Shown: positions 25,475-36,612, counted from the first letter of the stretch. The stretch: 64,000 nucleotides of DNA from Prosapia bicincta (GCA_036971475.1 JBAIZL010000007.1:30480947-30544946); one strand, 5' to 3'. Notes: generated from the letters alone by a model not told the origin. Numbers and translations: made by a program.

Positions 25475-26660
25475 CTTCAGGCCTACAGTATACAAGTACG
25501 CAACTAGAAATAATAACATAGTACACAAATAACCACAGCACATCGCCTTCAGGCCTACAGTACACAAGTACGCAATTAGAAATAATAACATAGTACACAA
25601 ATAACCACAGCACATCGCCTTCAGGCCTACAGTACACAAGTACGCAATTAGAAATAATAACATAGTACACAAATAACCACAGCACATCGTCTTCAGGCCT
25701 ACAGTACACAAGTACGCAACTAGAAATAATAACATAGTACACAAATAACCACAGCACATCGCCTTCAGGCCTACAGTACACAAGTACGCAATTAGAAATA
25801 ATAACAAATTACACAAATAACCACAGCACATCGCCTTCAGGCCTACAGTACACAAGTACGCAATTAGAAATAATAACATAGTACACAAATAACCACAGCA
25901 CATCGCCTTCAGGCCTACAGTACACAAGTACACAATAAGAAATCCTTCAGGCCTACAATACACAAGTACGCAATTAGAAATAATAACATAGTACACAAAT
26001 AACCACAGCACATCGCCTTCAGGCCTACAGTACACAAGTACGCAACTAGAAATAATAACATAGTACACAAATAACCACAGCACATCGCCTTCAGGCCTAC
26101 AGTACACAAGTACGCAATTAGAAATAATAACAAATTACACAAATAACCACAGCACATCGCCTTCAGGCCTACAGTACACAAGTACGCAATTAGAAATAAT
26201 AACATAGTACACAAATAACCACAGCACATCGCCTTCAGGCCTACAGTACACAAGTACGCAATTAGAAATAATAACATAGTACACAAATAACCACAGCACA
26301 TCGCCTTCAGGCCTACAGTACACAAGTACGCAATTAGAAATAATAACATAGTACACAAATAACCACAGCACATCGCCTTCAGGCCTGCAGTACACAAGTA
26401 CGCAACTAGAAATAATAACATAGTACACAAATAACCACAGCACATCGCCTTCAGGCCTACAGTACACAAGTACGCAATTAGAAATAATAACAAATTACAC
26501 AAATAACCACAGCACATCGCCTTCAGGCCTACAGTACACAAGTACGCAATTAGAAATAATAACATAGTACACAAATAACCACAGCACATCGCCTTCAGGC
26601 CTACAGTACACAAGTACGCAATTAGAAATAATAACATAGTACACAAATAACCACAGCACA
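25475..26660. repeat. Minisatellite of 72 bp units in 360 bp higher-order blocks
   Basis: About 16 copies of a 72 bp unit start TTCAGGCCTACAGTACACAA and end CACAGCACATCGCC. Copies are nearly identical. A variant with ACAAATTACAC in place of ACATAGTACAC recurs at about 25803, 26129 and 26490, and a CGCAACTAG variant recurs with the same spacing. This shows a five-unit (360 bp) higher-order repeat. One copy near 25918 is truncated to about 38 bp. Because 72 is a multiple of 3, long minus-strand open frames with a 24-residue repeat appear; I do not regard them as genes. Confidence 0.95.
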
Positions 26661-27400
26661 ATGAAACTACTATAATTATAAAATAATACATATACCACTA
26701 AAATGGGTAACGTCAGAAAAAAAATGTTTTTTTAAAAACATGATCAACATGAACATTACAAATTAATTCAATTCTATTAAAAAACATGAAACCTCCTATA
26801 CACTGCTGCAGGTACAGGACTACCAGGTCAGGAAATAAATTACACTTATAGTTTTAAAATACACATAATAAATCAAATTAACATTAGCCTAATCATGACT
26901 AAGTAGGTTTACGTTTTTAATAAGTGGTGTATAAACTATACCAATTTTTTATCGTCCCTAATATTAACAGCATTCTTCTGTAACTTAATATGGATCATCT
27001 CAGAAAAAATATGCCACGGCTAATTACTTTCATAGTCCAAAACGTCGGGATTAAAAAAAAAAACTATGATTAAACTCCCTGATGTGATCCAATATGACGG
27101 ACGTAGGAGGTACACCAAGCTTTTTATTTTTTTTTATGCTCAATTATACGTACCTGCAACTGTCTCTTAGTTTTACCAACATAGGTGGCCTCGCAAGTCA
27201 ATTGCTTTCTAATTAACAATAATACCCGTGAGTTTAATCACAATTAATAACTTGGTAATATTTAAAAGTGTTTAAATTTTAACATTTCATTTATTAAAAA
27301 AAAGTATTAAAAATTTGAAAATTAATTTTTTTTAAAACATTAATACTGGTAATATTGAAATTATTAATATACTCATCTTCATTTCTGTTAAGAATATTTC

Positions 27401-27594
27401 TATATGTTTGAGTACATTTTTCTGCCATTCCTAACTTTTCAATATTCTCTTCTGTTGACGCGTTTCAGATTAACTCCATTTACAAAACTTCAATAGTACT
27501 CTTAAAGTTTTGAAAATGGAGTTAATCCAAAACGTATTAACAGAAGAAAATATTGAAAAGTTAGGAATGGCAGAAAAATGTACTCAAACATATA
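27401..27594. repeat. Near-perfect palindrome with 90 bp arms
   Basis: Arms at 27401-27490 and 27505-27594 are almost exact reverse complements (AGTACATTTTTCTGCCATTC against its complement), with a loop of about 14 bp. The right arm reads MELIQNVLTEENIEKLGMAE as an open frame on the + strand, so it may be a duplicated piece of a coding region. I do not recognise the protein. Confidence 0.85.
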
Positions 27595-28375
27595 CTGGTA
27601 ATATTTTTAAATTGAAAATTAAACATTTTGTTGTGTTCTAAAATATGTAATGATTATGGAAATAAAAGTAGGTTTTCTTGCTCATGGTTATAATAAATCC
27701 ATATCTTTAAAAGAATCATATAGACGGATAAAAAAAATTTTAAATAAATTGTACAAATTTACCTTAAATATTATTGTTAAATTTTAACTTTTTTAATACT
27801 AATAAATAATATACCGCCAAGCAGACTGTGTATTTCTTAAAATAATTAGAATTGTTTTTAAAAAACATTAGTAAAATAGATAATCTAATCACAAACTACA
27901 AATGTTTGCAAACAAATTTTTAGTACCTTTTGCCGCAACATTAAACTTATTGAAGTACAACCACTAGCTTAACTCAGTGTAGCAGTCCTCAATGCACTTC
28001 ACATAGTTCTAAATTTCCCAAAAGATATCATGAGTGTATCCTTAGTAGGTATAATACAAAAATTTTGTTTCACTAGTTGGCTTACCTGCTACATAATCGT
28101 TTGCTTGATTGCAGTGAGAGATATTATTTAGTTTGGCGTGTTTATTTTATGTCTTTGTAATACTGGAATTGAATTGTTTTAAATGTAAGAGTCTACCATA
28201 ATAATCATTGATTTACTACCTTTTAATTTTATCTCCAGAGTCAGTATTTTTTTTACCTTCATCAAATCTAAATTATAATTTAGAATATATTATGGTTTTG
28301 GCTAAAGTGTGAAGATGTGTGCCATTTAAAAATACATCAGGATATATTTTTAAAATCCGAAACAAGAAATACATA

Positions 28376-28541
28376 TCTAAATGGATAAAAACACACTAAA
28401 CACAATAAAACAATCTTTTACTTTATTACAATTACTTTATTTGCATTTCAGTTACATGGTAATCATCTTCAGAAGTACTTCTGAAGTAATATAGTAAAAG
28501 AAAAGATTATTATATTGTGGGTTTGTATTCATTTAGTTAAA
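28376..28541. repeat. Fold-back MITE, family A (diverged)
   Basis: Imperfect arms pair AACAATCTTTTACTTTATTA with TAATATAGTAAAAGAAAAGATT. The centre holds GTAATCATCTTCAGAAGTAC, the same core, inverted, as in the element at 1868-2030. Confidence 0.7.
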
Positions 28542-28620
28542 ATTAGTCTACAGTGCTAAAAAAATATGAATTTAAGAGAAACATGGTTTATAATGTAACT
28601 AGGCTTTAAAAACAATAATG

Positions 28621-30033
28621 CCGTAAAACCTCTCATGTCTGGAACTTCCGATATTCGAACGTAATATGAAAATAATGTAAGTGTCATAATCCCGCAAGGT
28701 GGCTCGCAAGGAGCAGTCGGCTCTTTGTTCTATAACGACTCGGCCAGTCGTGTACAAGTCTCTGTATTGTTCAGTTCACTAGTGTTCTAGAGATTGGTGT
28801 ATTACCCAATTTAATCGGTTGTGTTTGAATCTCTGTATCGTTCCCGATTGCCCAAGAAACAAGGAATTACTAGATGTCGCTTTATGGAATGCTACAGCTT
28901 GGGATGCAATTAGGCCGATGACACTAGTTAAATCATGGCAAAAACTATTGGATCATAAAAATGCATTACAAACGAAAGACCTTGGTTAATCAAGCAAATG
29001 AAGAAATCTTCGATCTTCTTCGAAACATTCCTGGTTGTAACGACATTGAACAGTGTTGTTGTTGAATGACTGAAAGAGGATGAAGATCATGAGTTTATTA
29101 CTAGTGATATTATAGACTTAGTGTGCACACAGCCAGCGCAGGCCGAAAATGACAAGAAAACAATCCGTGACGCATAGCAAAAATTACCAGGCATTTGTCT
29201 AAGCTACTTGAGTACGTTGAACAACAAAACGAAGCAACAGCAGCCGATCGTATACTCTTTTGAAGGCGAAGGGACATTTCATCAAAGAAATGTGTTCACC
29301 AAAACAAACCGCCATTACATATTTTTTTAACCAAAAGCCATAATTGTTGTACATATGTATGTACAGCACAGTATTAAGGAACTGTACATAAAGGCATATA
29401 ACTAAACTCTACGTACAGTTCTATATTGTTATTAAAATATAATTAAAATCTCTAATAAGAGTAGCTTATTTGCTTAAACCAATCATATATCTTCTATTGG
29501 GAATGGTTATGATGTAGTACAAGCGTACATTATTACTTAACCCCTCCCATATCCGGATTTTTTGTTATAACTGGCACGCTATAAGTTCCACTCTGACCTT
29601 CCTAGGAGCGAGTGAAGGCGCACGGTGGTTGACTTGTAATTCTAATTGTTCTAATGGCACTTGTCTTATGGCTAGGCTATTCTAGTCTCTCGCTTCCAGT
29701 TGTCAAGTTCATTGTGTAGCTACTGTTCTTAAGTATATAAATATTTAAGTGTAACTGTTGCTACTGCCGTGTGCGATTATGCCGTCAGTAAAATAAAACA
29801 AAAGATTTTAATCAGGATTTTGTGAGAGTTTTCATGATCGGAATTTCAAAACGTACAGCTGTACAGGTTTTGCTAACTAGGTGTAGTCAGCACAGTCTGA
29901 AGACGGGAGGAGTGCGAGAGTCGTACTATGCAGACTGGCTAGTAGTGGCCAAGCCAGAGCGAAACTTATAGCGTGGCAGTAATATTCGGATAGGGTTGTC
30001 GCCACATTGGTCCAGATACAAGAGGTTTTACTG
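28621..30033 (+). mobile_element. Decayed pogo/Tigger transposon, about 1.4 kb
   Basis: Left end CCGTAAAACCTCTCATGTCTGG and right end AGAGGTTTTACTG (its complement CAGTAAAACCTCTTGTATCT) are inverted repeats of the CAGTAAAACCTC type. TA follows the right end at 30034-30035; the left TA is degraded. A CENP-B/Jerky-type transposase remnant lies inside. GATATTCGAACG near the left and TATTCGGATAGGG near the right are subterminal repeats. Confidence 0.82.
28840..29320 (+). pseudogene. C-terminal remnant of Jerky/Tigger-type transposase
   Basis: Translated pieces in changing frames include LDVALWNATAWDAI, VKSWQKLLDHKNALQTKDL and EEIFDLLRNIPGC. They also include EDHEFITSDIIDLV, then a basic tail around LLEYVEQQNEATAADRILL. 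The order matches the helical C-terminal part of CENP-B/Jerky-like proteins (W-x-x-LL, then an acidic 'ITDDEI' region). Frameshifts and stops make it non-functional. The DDE catalytic core is missing. Confidence 0.78.
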
Positions 30034-31639
30034 TACTTAAAACATTCTAACAAGTATGTCTAATTAATAAAAAATTAGTTTTATGTAGAGGAAAATCCAA
30101 AAATATACTAAGAAATTATAGTGATCTAGTCTTTTGTTAATTTATATACATACACATTATATCTATATAGTAACACCTCACTCAATGCGATCCCTTTGAA
30201 GCGCTTCTGCGGTTGTCTTCAAGGTCACTAATTATTTGTATCTACAAGTTGTCAGAAAAAAGCTAGAGAACAAAGGTGCCTATTGCTTTTTAGGCTACTG
30301 GAAAATGACAGTTGGCACTTTGCTACACTCACAGTGACTGTACTGTTTAAATAAACCTGTCTGTTAATTTTACTATGAAAATGTGAAGGCTACTTACCCT
30401 CTTGTATTTAGGTTGCTCTATCATTTTGTCTACCATGTTGACAAGTCATTTGGTCTCCATCTTGTTCAACGAACTATTTAGAAAATATCTACTTCCTGTT
30501 TGGTTTAGGTTTACTTAATGTCAGTTTCCGACTTTGAAACTAAGGAAGATTCTCAGTTTGGATGGGAAATTCTAAGTTCTGAGGTGGCTATAAACAGAAG
30601 AGCTTCAAGTTCATGTAGGCAGTCTATTATACTTTCATCATCTGAATAAATTGAAGCATATGTAAAGACAACAAATTTGCCAAATTTACCCTTAAACCCA
30701 AATACCAATAAAAGTAAGGAAACAAATGAGAAACATGACATAATCATTCAATGCTGTTTCCTTTAGCTCTGTATGGCCATGGAACACTTCTCCAGCACTA
30801 AATGGGTTATAATATTTATATTATTAAATGTACATGAAAAATTTTACTTTTCTGCCAACTTGCTTTCAGAAAGCATATCATTCCATTTTTAATCATGCTA
30901 CTGAAGAACTTTTAAAGTGACAAAATATATGAAAAGTCTATTGTTTAACATATGACATATACTTTCTTAAATATGCATTTCCACTTCTTCTTTTAAAAAT
31001 AGAAGACATACACCTTCCAAAAGTTGGCTCGCAGAATTAATCAAGATTCTTGATCATGCACATTGAATGTGTTAATTTAATGTGATATATTTGGTTTGGT
31101 TTTGGTAGAGCTCAAAGTTGAAAATTTTGTATTAGTTGGGAGACTAACCGACTTCCCTTGGAAAAATTTCGTCTGTTTTTCATAATATAGACTTCTTAAC
31201 TGATTAAAAAAGAGTGGCGTATCTGTAATACATCAAATGTTTTAGTCTTTTAGTTTTCTTCTATGTTTTTATATTACATAACCAAGGTGTTAGTTAAATC
31301 ATGTATAATTTTTAAAGAATATTAATTGAATTTTGAATTACTTTTATAGTAGTAAGGAAATGGGAAATGTTTTTATATGTAATTTCATAAATTGTTTTCC
31401 TTCATTAATTTTTTTAACTGTTAACCATTGTTATTTTTGTTATAAATTGTAGAAATGAGTAAAATTTTTTAATATAAAAATTGGTTTGATACAAAAATCT
31501 TTTAAACACACACAATATGACAATTATTTTCCGTATATACTCATAGTTATGTCAAACTGTTTTATTTAAAAATGCTTGTACACAATATGTTTTTAATGTT
31601 ACATAGTTCAGAATGTCACTAATATAATAATGATTTTAG

Positions 31640-31834
31640 GGTCCTGAACTTGCCACGTCATCTACTTACACAGGATTATTAGGTTTTGCCGCTTCCTATA
31701 GCCCTTACCTACGCCATTCCTTGCCCAATATGGCTGCCAACCACTCTTCTGAACCTCCTAAAATATACCCTTATCATCTTCTTCAAATCACCAACTACAG
31801 GTTGCCGGCTGACGTGGACAGATGTAACCTAGAA
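31640..31834 (+). CDS. unc-115: abLIM/Unc-115 exon with N-terminal half of villin headpiece
   Basis: A 195 bp exon, phase 0 at both ends, runs from GATTTTAG to GTGAGT. It encodes 65 residues. The first 40 are linker (GPELATSSTYTGLLGFAASY and onward). From residue 41 comes the N-terminal subdomain of the villin headpiece: KIYPYHLLQITNYRLPADVD followed by RCNLE. The YPYxLL start and the LPxDVDRxxLE turn are hallmarks of headpieces in the abLIM/dematin branch. The domain binds F-actin, linking the LIM-domain protein to the cytoskeleton; fly and worm Unc-115 act in axon guidance. The exon boundary falls inside the domain, and the next exon completes it. Confidence 0.94.
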
Positions 31835-31996
31835 GTGAGTATTTATATAGTTACTGCATCAAGACATTGGAAAGTGTAACATAGCACTCCATGAAAGTCT
31901 TGAGTTCTGCACTATTAATATAATAGTTTTGCTGTAATAACTTGGAGCAACTGTGGTGAAATTTTTATAATAACTTGGAGCAACTGTGGTGAAATT

Positions 31997-32343
31997 TTTA
32001 TTTATGTCCTAATGTACATTTCCTTTGCAAAGCAATCATCTTCAGAGGAAATTAATACAAGACTAAATACATTTGTTACATTCAATATATATACATCGTA
32101 ATGCCCTCGCCACACCTCCCTCACTAACCGAGCAATTACATAGCAGCAAGCTTCATCTCTCTCGTATTGGACCTAAGATAGGAGAGAGGTGGACCTTCCC
32201 ACTATGTGATTGGTCGGATAGGGTACGGAGGGTGTTAACAATGTATTTATATTGAATTTAACAAATGTATTTAGTCTTGTATTCATTTCCTCTGGAGATG
32301 ATTGCTTTGCAAAGGAAATGTACATTAGGACATAAATAGAAGA
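31997..32343. repeat. Fold-back element, family B, about 347 bp
   Basis: Long arms begin TTTATGTCCTAATGTACATT and contain GCAAAGCAATCATCTTCAGA; the right arm repeats this in reverse complement near 32290-32337. The middle forms a second imperfect palindrome around 32100-32230 with higher GC. Just outside the left arm, a 36 bp direct duplication (AACTTGGAGCAACTGTGGTG) occupies 31936-32000. Confidence 0.85.
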
Positions 32344-32755
32344 TTTCTGTGGTGTAAGAGGTTTTATTTATTTCTAATTATTAGTTTTATTGTTACTTAC
32401 TAATGACTATGATAATTGTTTAATGTTTTATCCTGTAACCAGTGCTTATTCTCAGAATTTTTCTATTATGTGATAGGCTGACCAGGAGGGGAGATATTGG
32501 GTTGTCGTTTAGTCCAACTCTTAGTAGAAGAACCAAATTGTGAACTGGTCGAGCTGGAAGACAATCATAGCATGTGTTTAACTTGCCAAATGTCACAGCC
32601 GTCAGAGGATGTAATAAAATGGGAAATCATCGATATTAAGTTTAATTAGCACAATTAAATGACATAAGATCTTCCGAAGGGCCATGGACAGTGCGTTCAA
32701 ATAAACGTACAAATTATTAACAAATATAAAAGGGAACATTAAATAAATCATTTAC

Positions 32756-33010
32756 CTGTTGTGGGTCGATACAATGATTTAGTGCTACCTCTCACTGGTT
32801 CCCTCAGGAAGCTAGCATGTGGCAGGATGCAGTCCTTTGGTCGCCAGGGAGACATGTTCTCTCTCGACTCATTAGTCTCGGTCTCTATCGACGACTCTCT
32901 TATTTCATATAAAACTATACCGGAAATATCAAACTTTGACCGCACAGCTGTTTTACTATCGGTCAGCTGTCGCTATCTTGCGGGGACAATTAGAATTATC
33001 CTTTCGAATT
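32756..33010 (-). other. Candidate antisense exon or promoter-like island in intron d
   Basis: A GC-richer island is open in one minus-strand frame from an ATG at 32945 (MRSKFDISGIVLYEIRESS) into a GTAAAT donor just below 32756 (CACAACAG|GTAAAT). The reverse strand is also open over most of it. Paired CAGCTG motifs lie at its upstream edge. It could be a first exon of an intronic antisense gene or a transposon piece. No domain is recognisable. Confidence 0.3.
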
Positions 33011-33424
33011 AGACTAGTTAGGCGGTAATACAAAATAATGTTACACTTGTGAATTAAACTTTTCATTGCCTATATTAGGAGATAGATTGCAGGGCTAAGT
33101 TCTAACCTTTTATTCAGTGGCTTGAATAATTGAATGTGAATTAAAGAAATCAAACTTCACGCTGTCAACTTTGTGTGTTTGTCCATCACTTTTTAGGCTT
33201 TTATGTCTTAGTACTAGGACACAAATAGGCTGCAAGACTTCATGAGGACAAATGTTTTATAGTATGGATTATGGTTTGTATGTGATTACCTGATATCTAA
33301 AACTTTAAAGCTGACTAGCTTTTTCTTATCCTTAACAGTTCTGATTGTAGGTCAAAGAAATTATAGGAAAGGGTTATTTGCTAAATACCACAAGTTATAA
33401 TTATAAATAAAAAAATCTTAAACC

Positions 33425-34398
33425 ATAAAAACTTTTTATTTATGTTCTGATGTACACATTTAACCTTTTCAAGAGCACTCCCAAATATACTCGATCCCGA
33501 TCGCTGCGCGATGTCGGAGCACACACGAGAATACTCGGTTTGATATTTCTTCTGTCAGAGCATACCTGATTATATTCTTTTCAGTCAAATGGCATTGCTA
33601 CACTATCTATTGATCAATATTTTAACTTCTTCAGTATTTGTTAAGCCATCTATTGGTCAATATTTGGACTTCTTTGGTGTCATTTGCTAGGCCATCTATT
33701 GGTAAATAATTGAAGTAACTTTTAATATTTCTGTAATGCTTTTTGATCAAGTAGCTGACATTTCATGTTTGTCAGACAAGAAATATTTGTATGTAATCAT
33801 TCTAAAGTTGTAATTTTGCATTTATAATTGTAAATCAAGCATAATTCTGATCACATTTTCTATTTACTCAGTTTTGTTTATGTTATAACTAAATAATTAC
33901 TCTATAGTGTGTTAGTATGAATATTTAGTAAACACTTAGTTATTAGTGTAGATATTTTTGTGTGTTAGTAAGCCTAATTATTTTACTGTATACGAGTATA
34001 ATTGTTGTTTTTTCTATAATGTGGCCTGTTTAAAAAAAAAAAATACTCAAAGTAGGTTACTGGAAATGTTTACAGACATGGCTTCTGACACAGGAGAAAG
34101 TGATGATGTTGAGGAAAATAGTTTTTCAAGTGATGTTTCGTTTAAGTTAATATTTGGAATATTAAAAATTTTATTGTCTAAAAATCAGGATATTATTAAC
34201 CAATTAAAAAACTCGCTCATGGAGATTTCACTGGTATTGAAAAAACGTGCTACTGAAAAGGTTAAATTACAAAGCAACCATCTTCAGGGGAAATTACTAC
34301 TAGACTACGTTACTCTTACTAACTAGTCTTGTAAATTTCCTCTGAAGATGGTTGCTTTGCAAATAAAATGTACATCAGGACTTAAATAAAAAGTGTTT
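33425..34398. repeat. Fold-back element, family B, split by an insertion
   Basis: Left arm ACTTTTTATTTATGTTCTGA then TGTACACATTT (33431-33461) pairs with the right arm AAATGTACATCAGGACTTAAAT at about 34367-34388. The inner arms carry AAAGCAACCATCTTCAGGGG and its complement. The left arm is interrupted after ACATTTAA by a 798 bp TTAA-flanked element. Removing that insert restores a normal family B arm, so the order of insertion is clear. Confidence 0.85.
33464..34261. mobile_element. piggyBac-like element, 798 bp, nested in fold-back
   Basis: Ends are CCTTTTCAAGAGCACTCC and the complement of CCTTTTCAGTAGCACG. TTAA flanks both sides (33460-33463 and 34262-34265). The interior includes the palindrome-rich CGATCCCGATCGCTGCGCGA near the left end. 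In the right half is an open frame with an acidic stretch (MASDTGESDDVEENSFSSD), reminiscent of the acidic N-termini of piggyBac transposases but too short to be conclusive. It is probably an internally deleted copy. Confidence 0.82.
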
Positions 34399-34403
34399 GT
34401 TGT

Positions 34404-34564
34404 TTAACCCATTGGCATACTTGGACGGAACTGTTCCATCCAGCGTAGCTCCTAGTAGTTTGACGTTTTTCCGCTGTATCGCAGCATTTGCTGGGATGAT
34501 TATTGTTGCTAGGTAAATCAGCAATATTTGTTCTATAAATATTTTGTTTTATTAGGAGGGTTAA
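34404..34564. mobile_element. Possible small TTAA-flanked element
   Basis: TTAACCCATTGGCATACTTG at the left and AGGAGGGTTAA at the right give CCC..GGG ends between two TTAA sites, with a GGACGGAAC/GTTCCATCC hairpin inside. The terminal repeats match over only a few bases, so this may be chance. Confidence 0.35.
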
Positions 34565-34668
34565 ACTTTTTGGAAATACGAATATAATAACTTCACATCG
34601 TATAAAGGTTTATTTAGTTATAAAGTATTGAAATTTTTGCTGTGTAACTTTTTTAATTAATTAATTAA

Positions 34669-34860
34669 TTTTACACTACTTAACGTGAATACGTAATTGC
34701 TCACTTGCTGACTCGTTTCAAAACGATCGTTCCTTTTACGAAGCTAACCTTCTATTCCGAGTATACTGAATAGAAGGTTAGCTTCGTAAAAGGAAAGATC
34801 GTTTTGAAACGCGTTAGCAAGTAAGCAATTATGTATTCACTTAGTTAAGTAGTGTAAAAT
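34669..34860. repeat. Near-perfect palindrome, about 90 bp arms
   Basis: ATTTTACACTACTTAAC at the left and its complement at the right bound arms sharing CGTTTCAAAACGATC and TTTTACGAAGCTAACCTTCT, with a loop of about 12 bp (CCGAGTATACTG). It is related to the MITE at 782-897. It sits between AT-rich stretches, and no coding capacity is seen. Confidence 0.88.
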
Positions 34861-35539
34861 TAGTTTAATCAGTGAATTCAAGATGATTACATCAAGAAAC
34901 TTCATTAATTAATTGTTTATTTAACTTAGAAAATATGAATGAATGTTGTAATAAATGCTATGATAAAGATGTTTGCATTTAAAATATTGCTGTATACAAA
35001 AAAAAAAAAATTATAATTTCAAGCTTTATTAAACAATAGTTGTCATTAGCTAAAAAATAATTTTGTATAATTTAACAAAAACAGTCCATATCAAAACAAA
35101 ATCTATTTACAAAATTAAACCAAAATGTTACTAGATGTGAACTGACTATATTGGAATATTCAGCCATTTTTAACTTTAATTTAAGTACTTATATTTTAAA
35201 ATTAAATGGTAAAATATTAATTAGTTTATTCAATTAGAAAATTTTTAGATGTATTATTGAACAATGTAAAGGATATCAAAAGCTTTTCATAATACCCCAG
35301 TTACTCCGTAATAGATTAGACACATGACGAATAAGGATTAACTACCATAAACAACCTGAAACAAGCAGTGCTGGTTCAAGCTTTAGCAATTTAGCTTTCT
35401 AAAAGAATATTTTGAACTATAAAGAGGAAAGTACACAAATATAATGAACTCATTAATACATACGCACACACTTAATAGGTTATTCTGGTAATGCAAGTTT
35501 TTCTACCTAGATGAGAGACTAACATCTTAATCTAATACA

Positions 35540-35855
35540 ATATCAAGAGCACAGTGGTTTAATACATTACAGTGAAAATATTGGAAATAACCCCAATACT
35601 ACAAAAATAACAAATAATACAAGTTACTTAAGGTTTAACACTTATGTATATTTCGATGACCATGTCATCATCATCAGAGCGTCTTATAACAAAATACAAT
35701 CTAGCAAACAAGAAGTTACGAACTAGAGTGACCTTTTTTCACTCTAGTTTTTAGAGTAACTTAAGTAACTTGTATTATTAGTTATTTTTGTAGTATTGGG
35801 GTTCTTGCCAATATTTTTATTGCAAGATACTGAACCATTGTGTTCTTGATATTCC
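35540..35855. repeat. Fold-back element, family C
   Basis: The left arm (ATATCAAGAGCACAGTGGTT, then ACCCCAATACTACAAAAATA) and the right arm (TATTTTTGTAGTATTGGGGT region, then TTGTGTTCTTGATATT) are reverse complements of about 95 bp. The centre contains GTCATCATCATCAGAGCG, again the recurring CATC..CAG motif, and a short ACTAGAGTGA hairpin. Confidence 0.82.
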
Positions 35856-36026
35856 AATAATCAAAGCAGATCAGCATTAGTGGAAGTTGTGTCAATTGCA
35901 CTTTTTGCCAATTCCATTGGAATAAAATCCTTAACCTTGTCCGGTTGGAAACACATAATTATATATGTCATATTTAATGTTGTCCATTATTATTCCGTTC
36001 CACTGACTTCATAAAGTTGTATATGT

Positions 36027-36181
36027 TAATTGTGAACCATTATTCCACCATTAAGTGCAATTAATTTTTACCTTGTATGATGAGGCACCTTTCGCTCAAT
36101 CACTGAATTCAGTGATCTTACAATGGTCAAGTGACCGAAAGGTGCTTCATTACAAGGTAAAAATCAATGGGGGAATTATTG
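36027..36181. repeat. Fold-back element, family E, abutting a (TA)n tract
   Basis: Arms pair TTTTTACCTTGTATGATGAG and GCACCTTTCG with CGAAAGGTGC and CATTACAAGGTAAAAAT. A fuller copy of the family lies at 36929-37150. The right end runs directly into (TA)n. Confidence 0.82.

Positions 36182-36185
<4 letters not shown>

Positions 36186-36250
<65 letters not shown>
36186..36250. repeat. (TA)n microsatellite
   Basis: About 65 bp of uninterrupted TA dinucleotides between two fold-back elements. Confidence 0.98.
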
Positions 36251-36253
<3 letters not shown>

Positions 36254-36284
36254 GGTTAGTTTTGGTTGGTAAAGATTATTTAGA

Positions 36285-36532
36285 TTTTTTGGACTAGGAG
36301 ACTGACAGACTTACCTTGGTAAAAGTCCACACTGTAGTCTTGAAATAGAAACACATAAAAGCACTTAAACAATGATATATTTCAACCACACAGTGGTCTA
36401 TGTCAATCGAAGAGAAAACACAAAAAGAAATATGAGAGAATGAAATAAAATAAATATTTATTTATAATGTTATTTCAAGAACACAGTGTGGACTCTTACC
36501 AAGGTAAGTCTGTCAGTCTCCTAGTCCAAAAA
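36285..36532. repeat. Fold-back element, family D-like, between two (TA)n tracts
   Basis: The left arm (TTTTTTGGACTAGGAGACTG, then ACAGACTTACCTTGGTAA) and the right arm at about 36488-36530 are near-perfect reverse complements. The middle contains CACACAGTGGTCTATGTCAA. The end sequences GACTGACAGACTTACC are shared with the copy at 36655-36920. Confidence 0.88.
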
Positions 36533-36533
36533 A

Positions 36534-36534
<1 letters not shown>

Positions 36535-36604
<70 letters not shown>
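36535..36604. repeat. (TA)n microsatellite
   Basis: A second run of about 70 bp of TA, directly to the right of the fold-back at 36285-36532. Confidence 0.98.

Positions 36605-36612
<8 letters not shown>

Larger units (their letters stand above)
23102..31639 (+). other. abLIM intron c (8.5 kb)
   Basis: The intron contains a MITE at 24643-25179, the 72 bp array at 25475-26660, a palindrome at 27401-27594, a fold-back at 28376-28541 and a Tigger-type element at 28621-30033. I see nothing recognisable in 23102-24642, 26661-27400, 27595-28375 or 30036-31639. A few short open frames in 30036-31639 show no domain. Confidence 0.6.

Noticed and set aside
25433..26698. Long minus-strand open frames (up to 258 codons) with hydrophobic repeats
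   Set aside because: They lie exactly on the 72 bp minisatellite; unit length divisible by 3 keeps several frames open at once. No conserved domain, start context or promoter.
30553..30747. 64-codon minus frame with hydrophobic start
   Set aside because: Looks like a signal peptide at first, but the rest shows no domain and the region is otherwise non-coding.
36055..36297. 80-codon frame with Tyr/Ile repeats
   Set aside because: It reads through a fold-back arm and a (TA)n tract.
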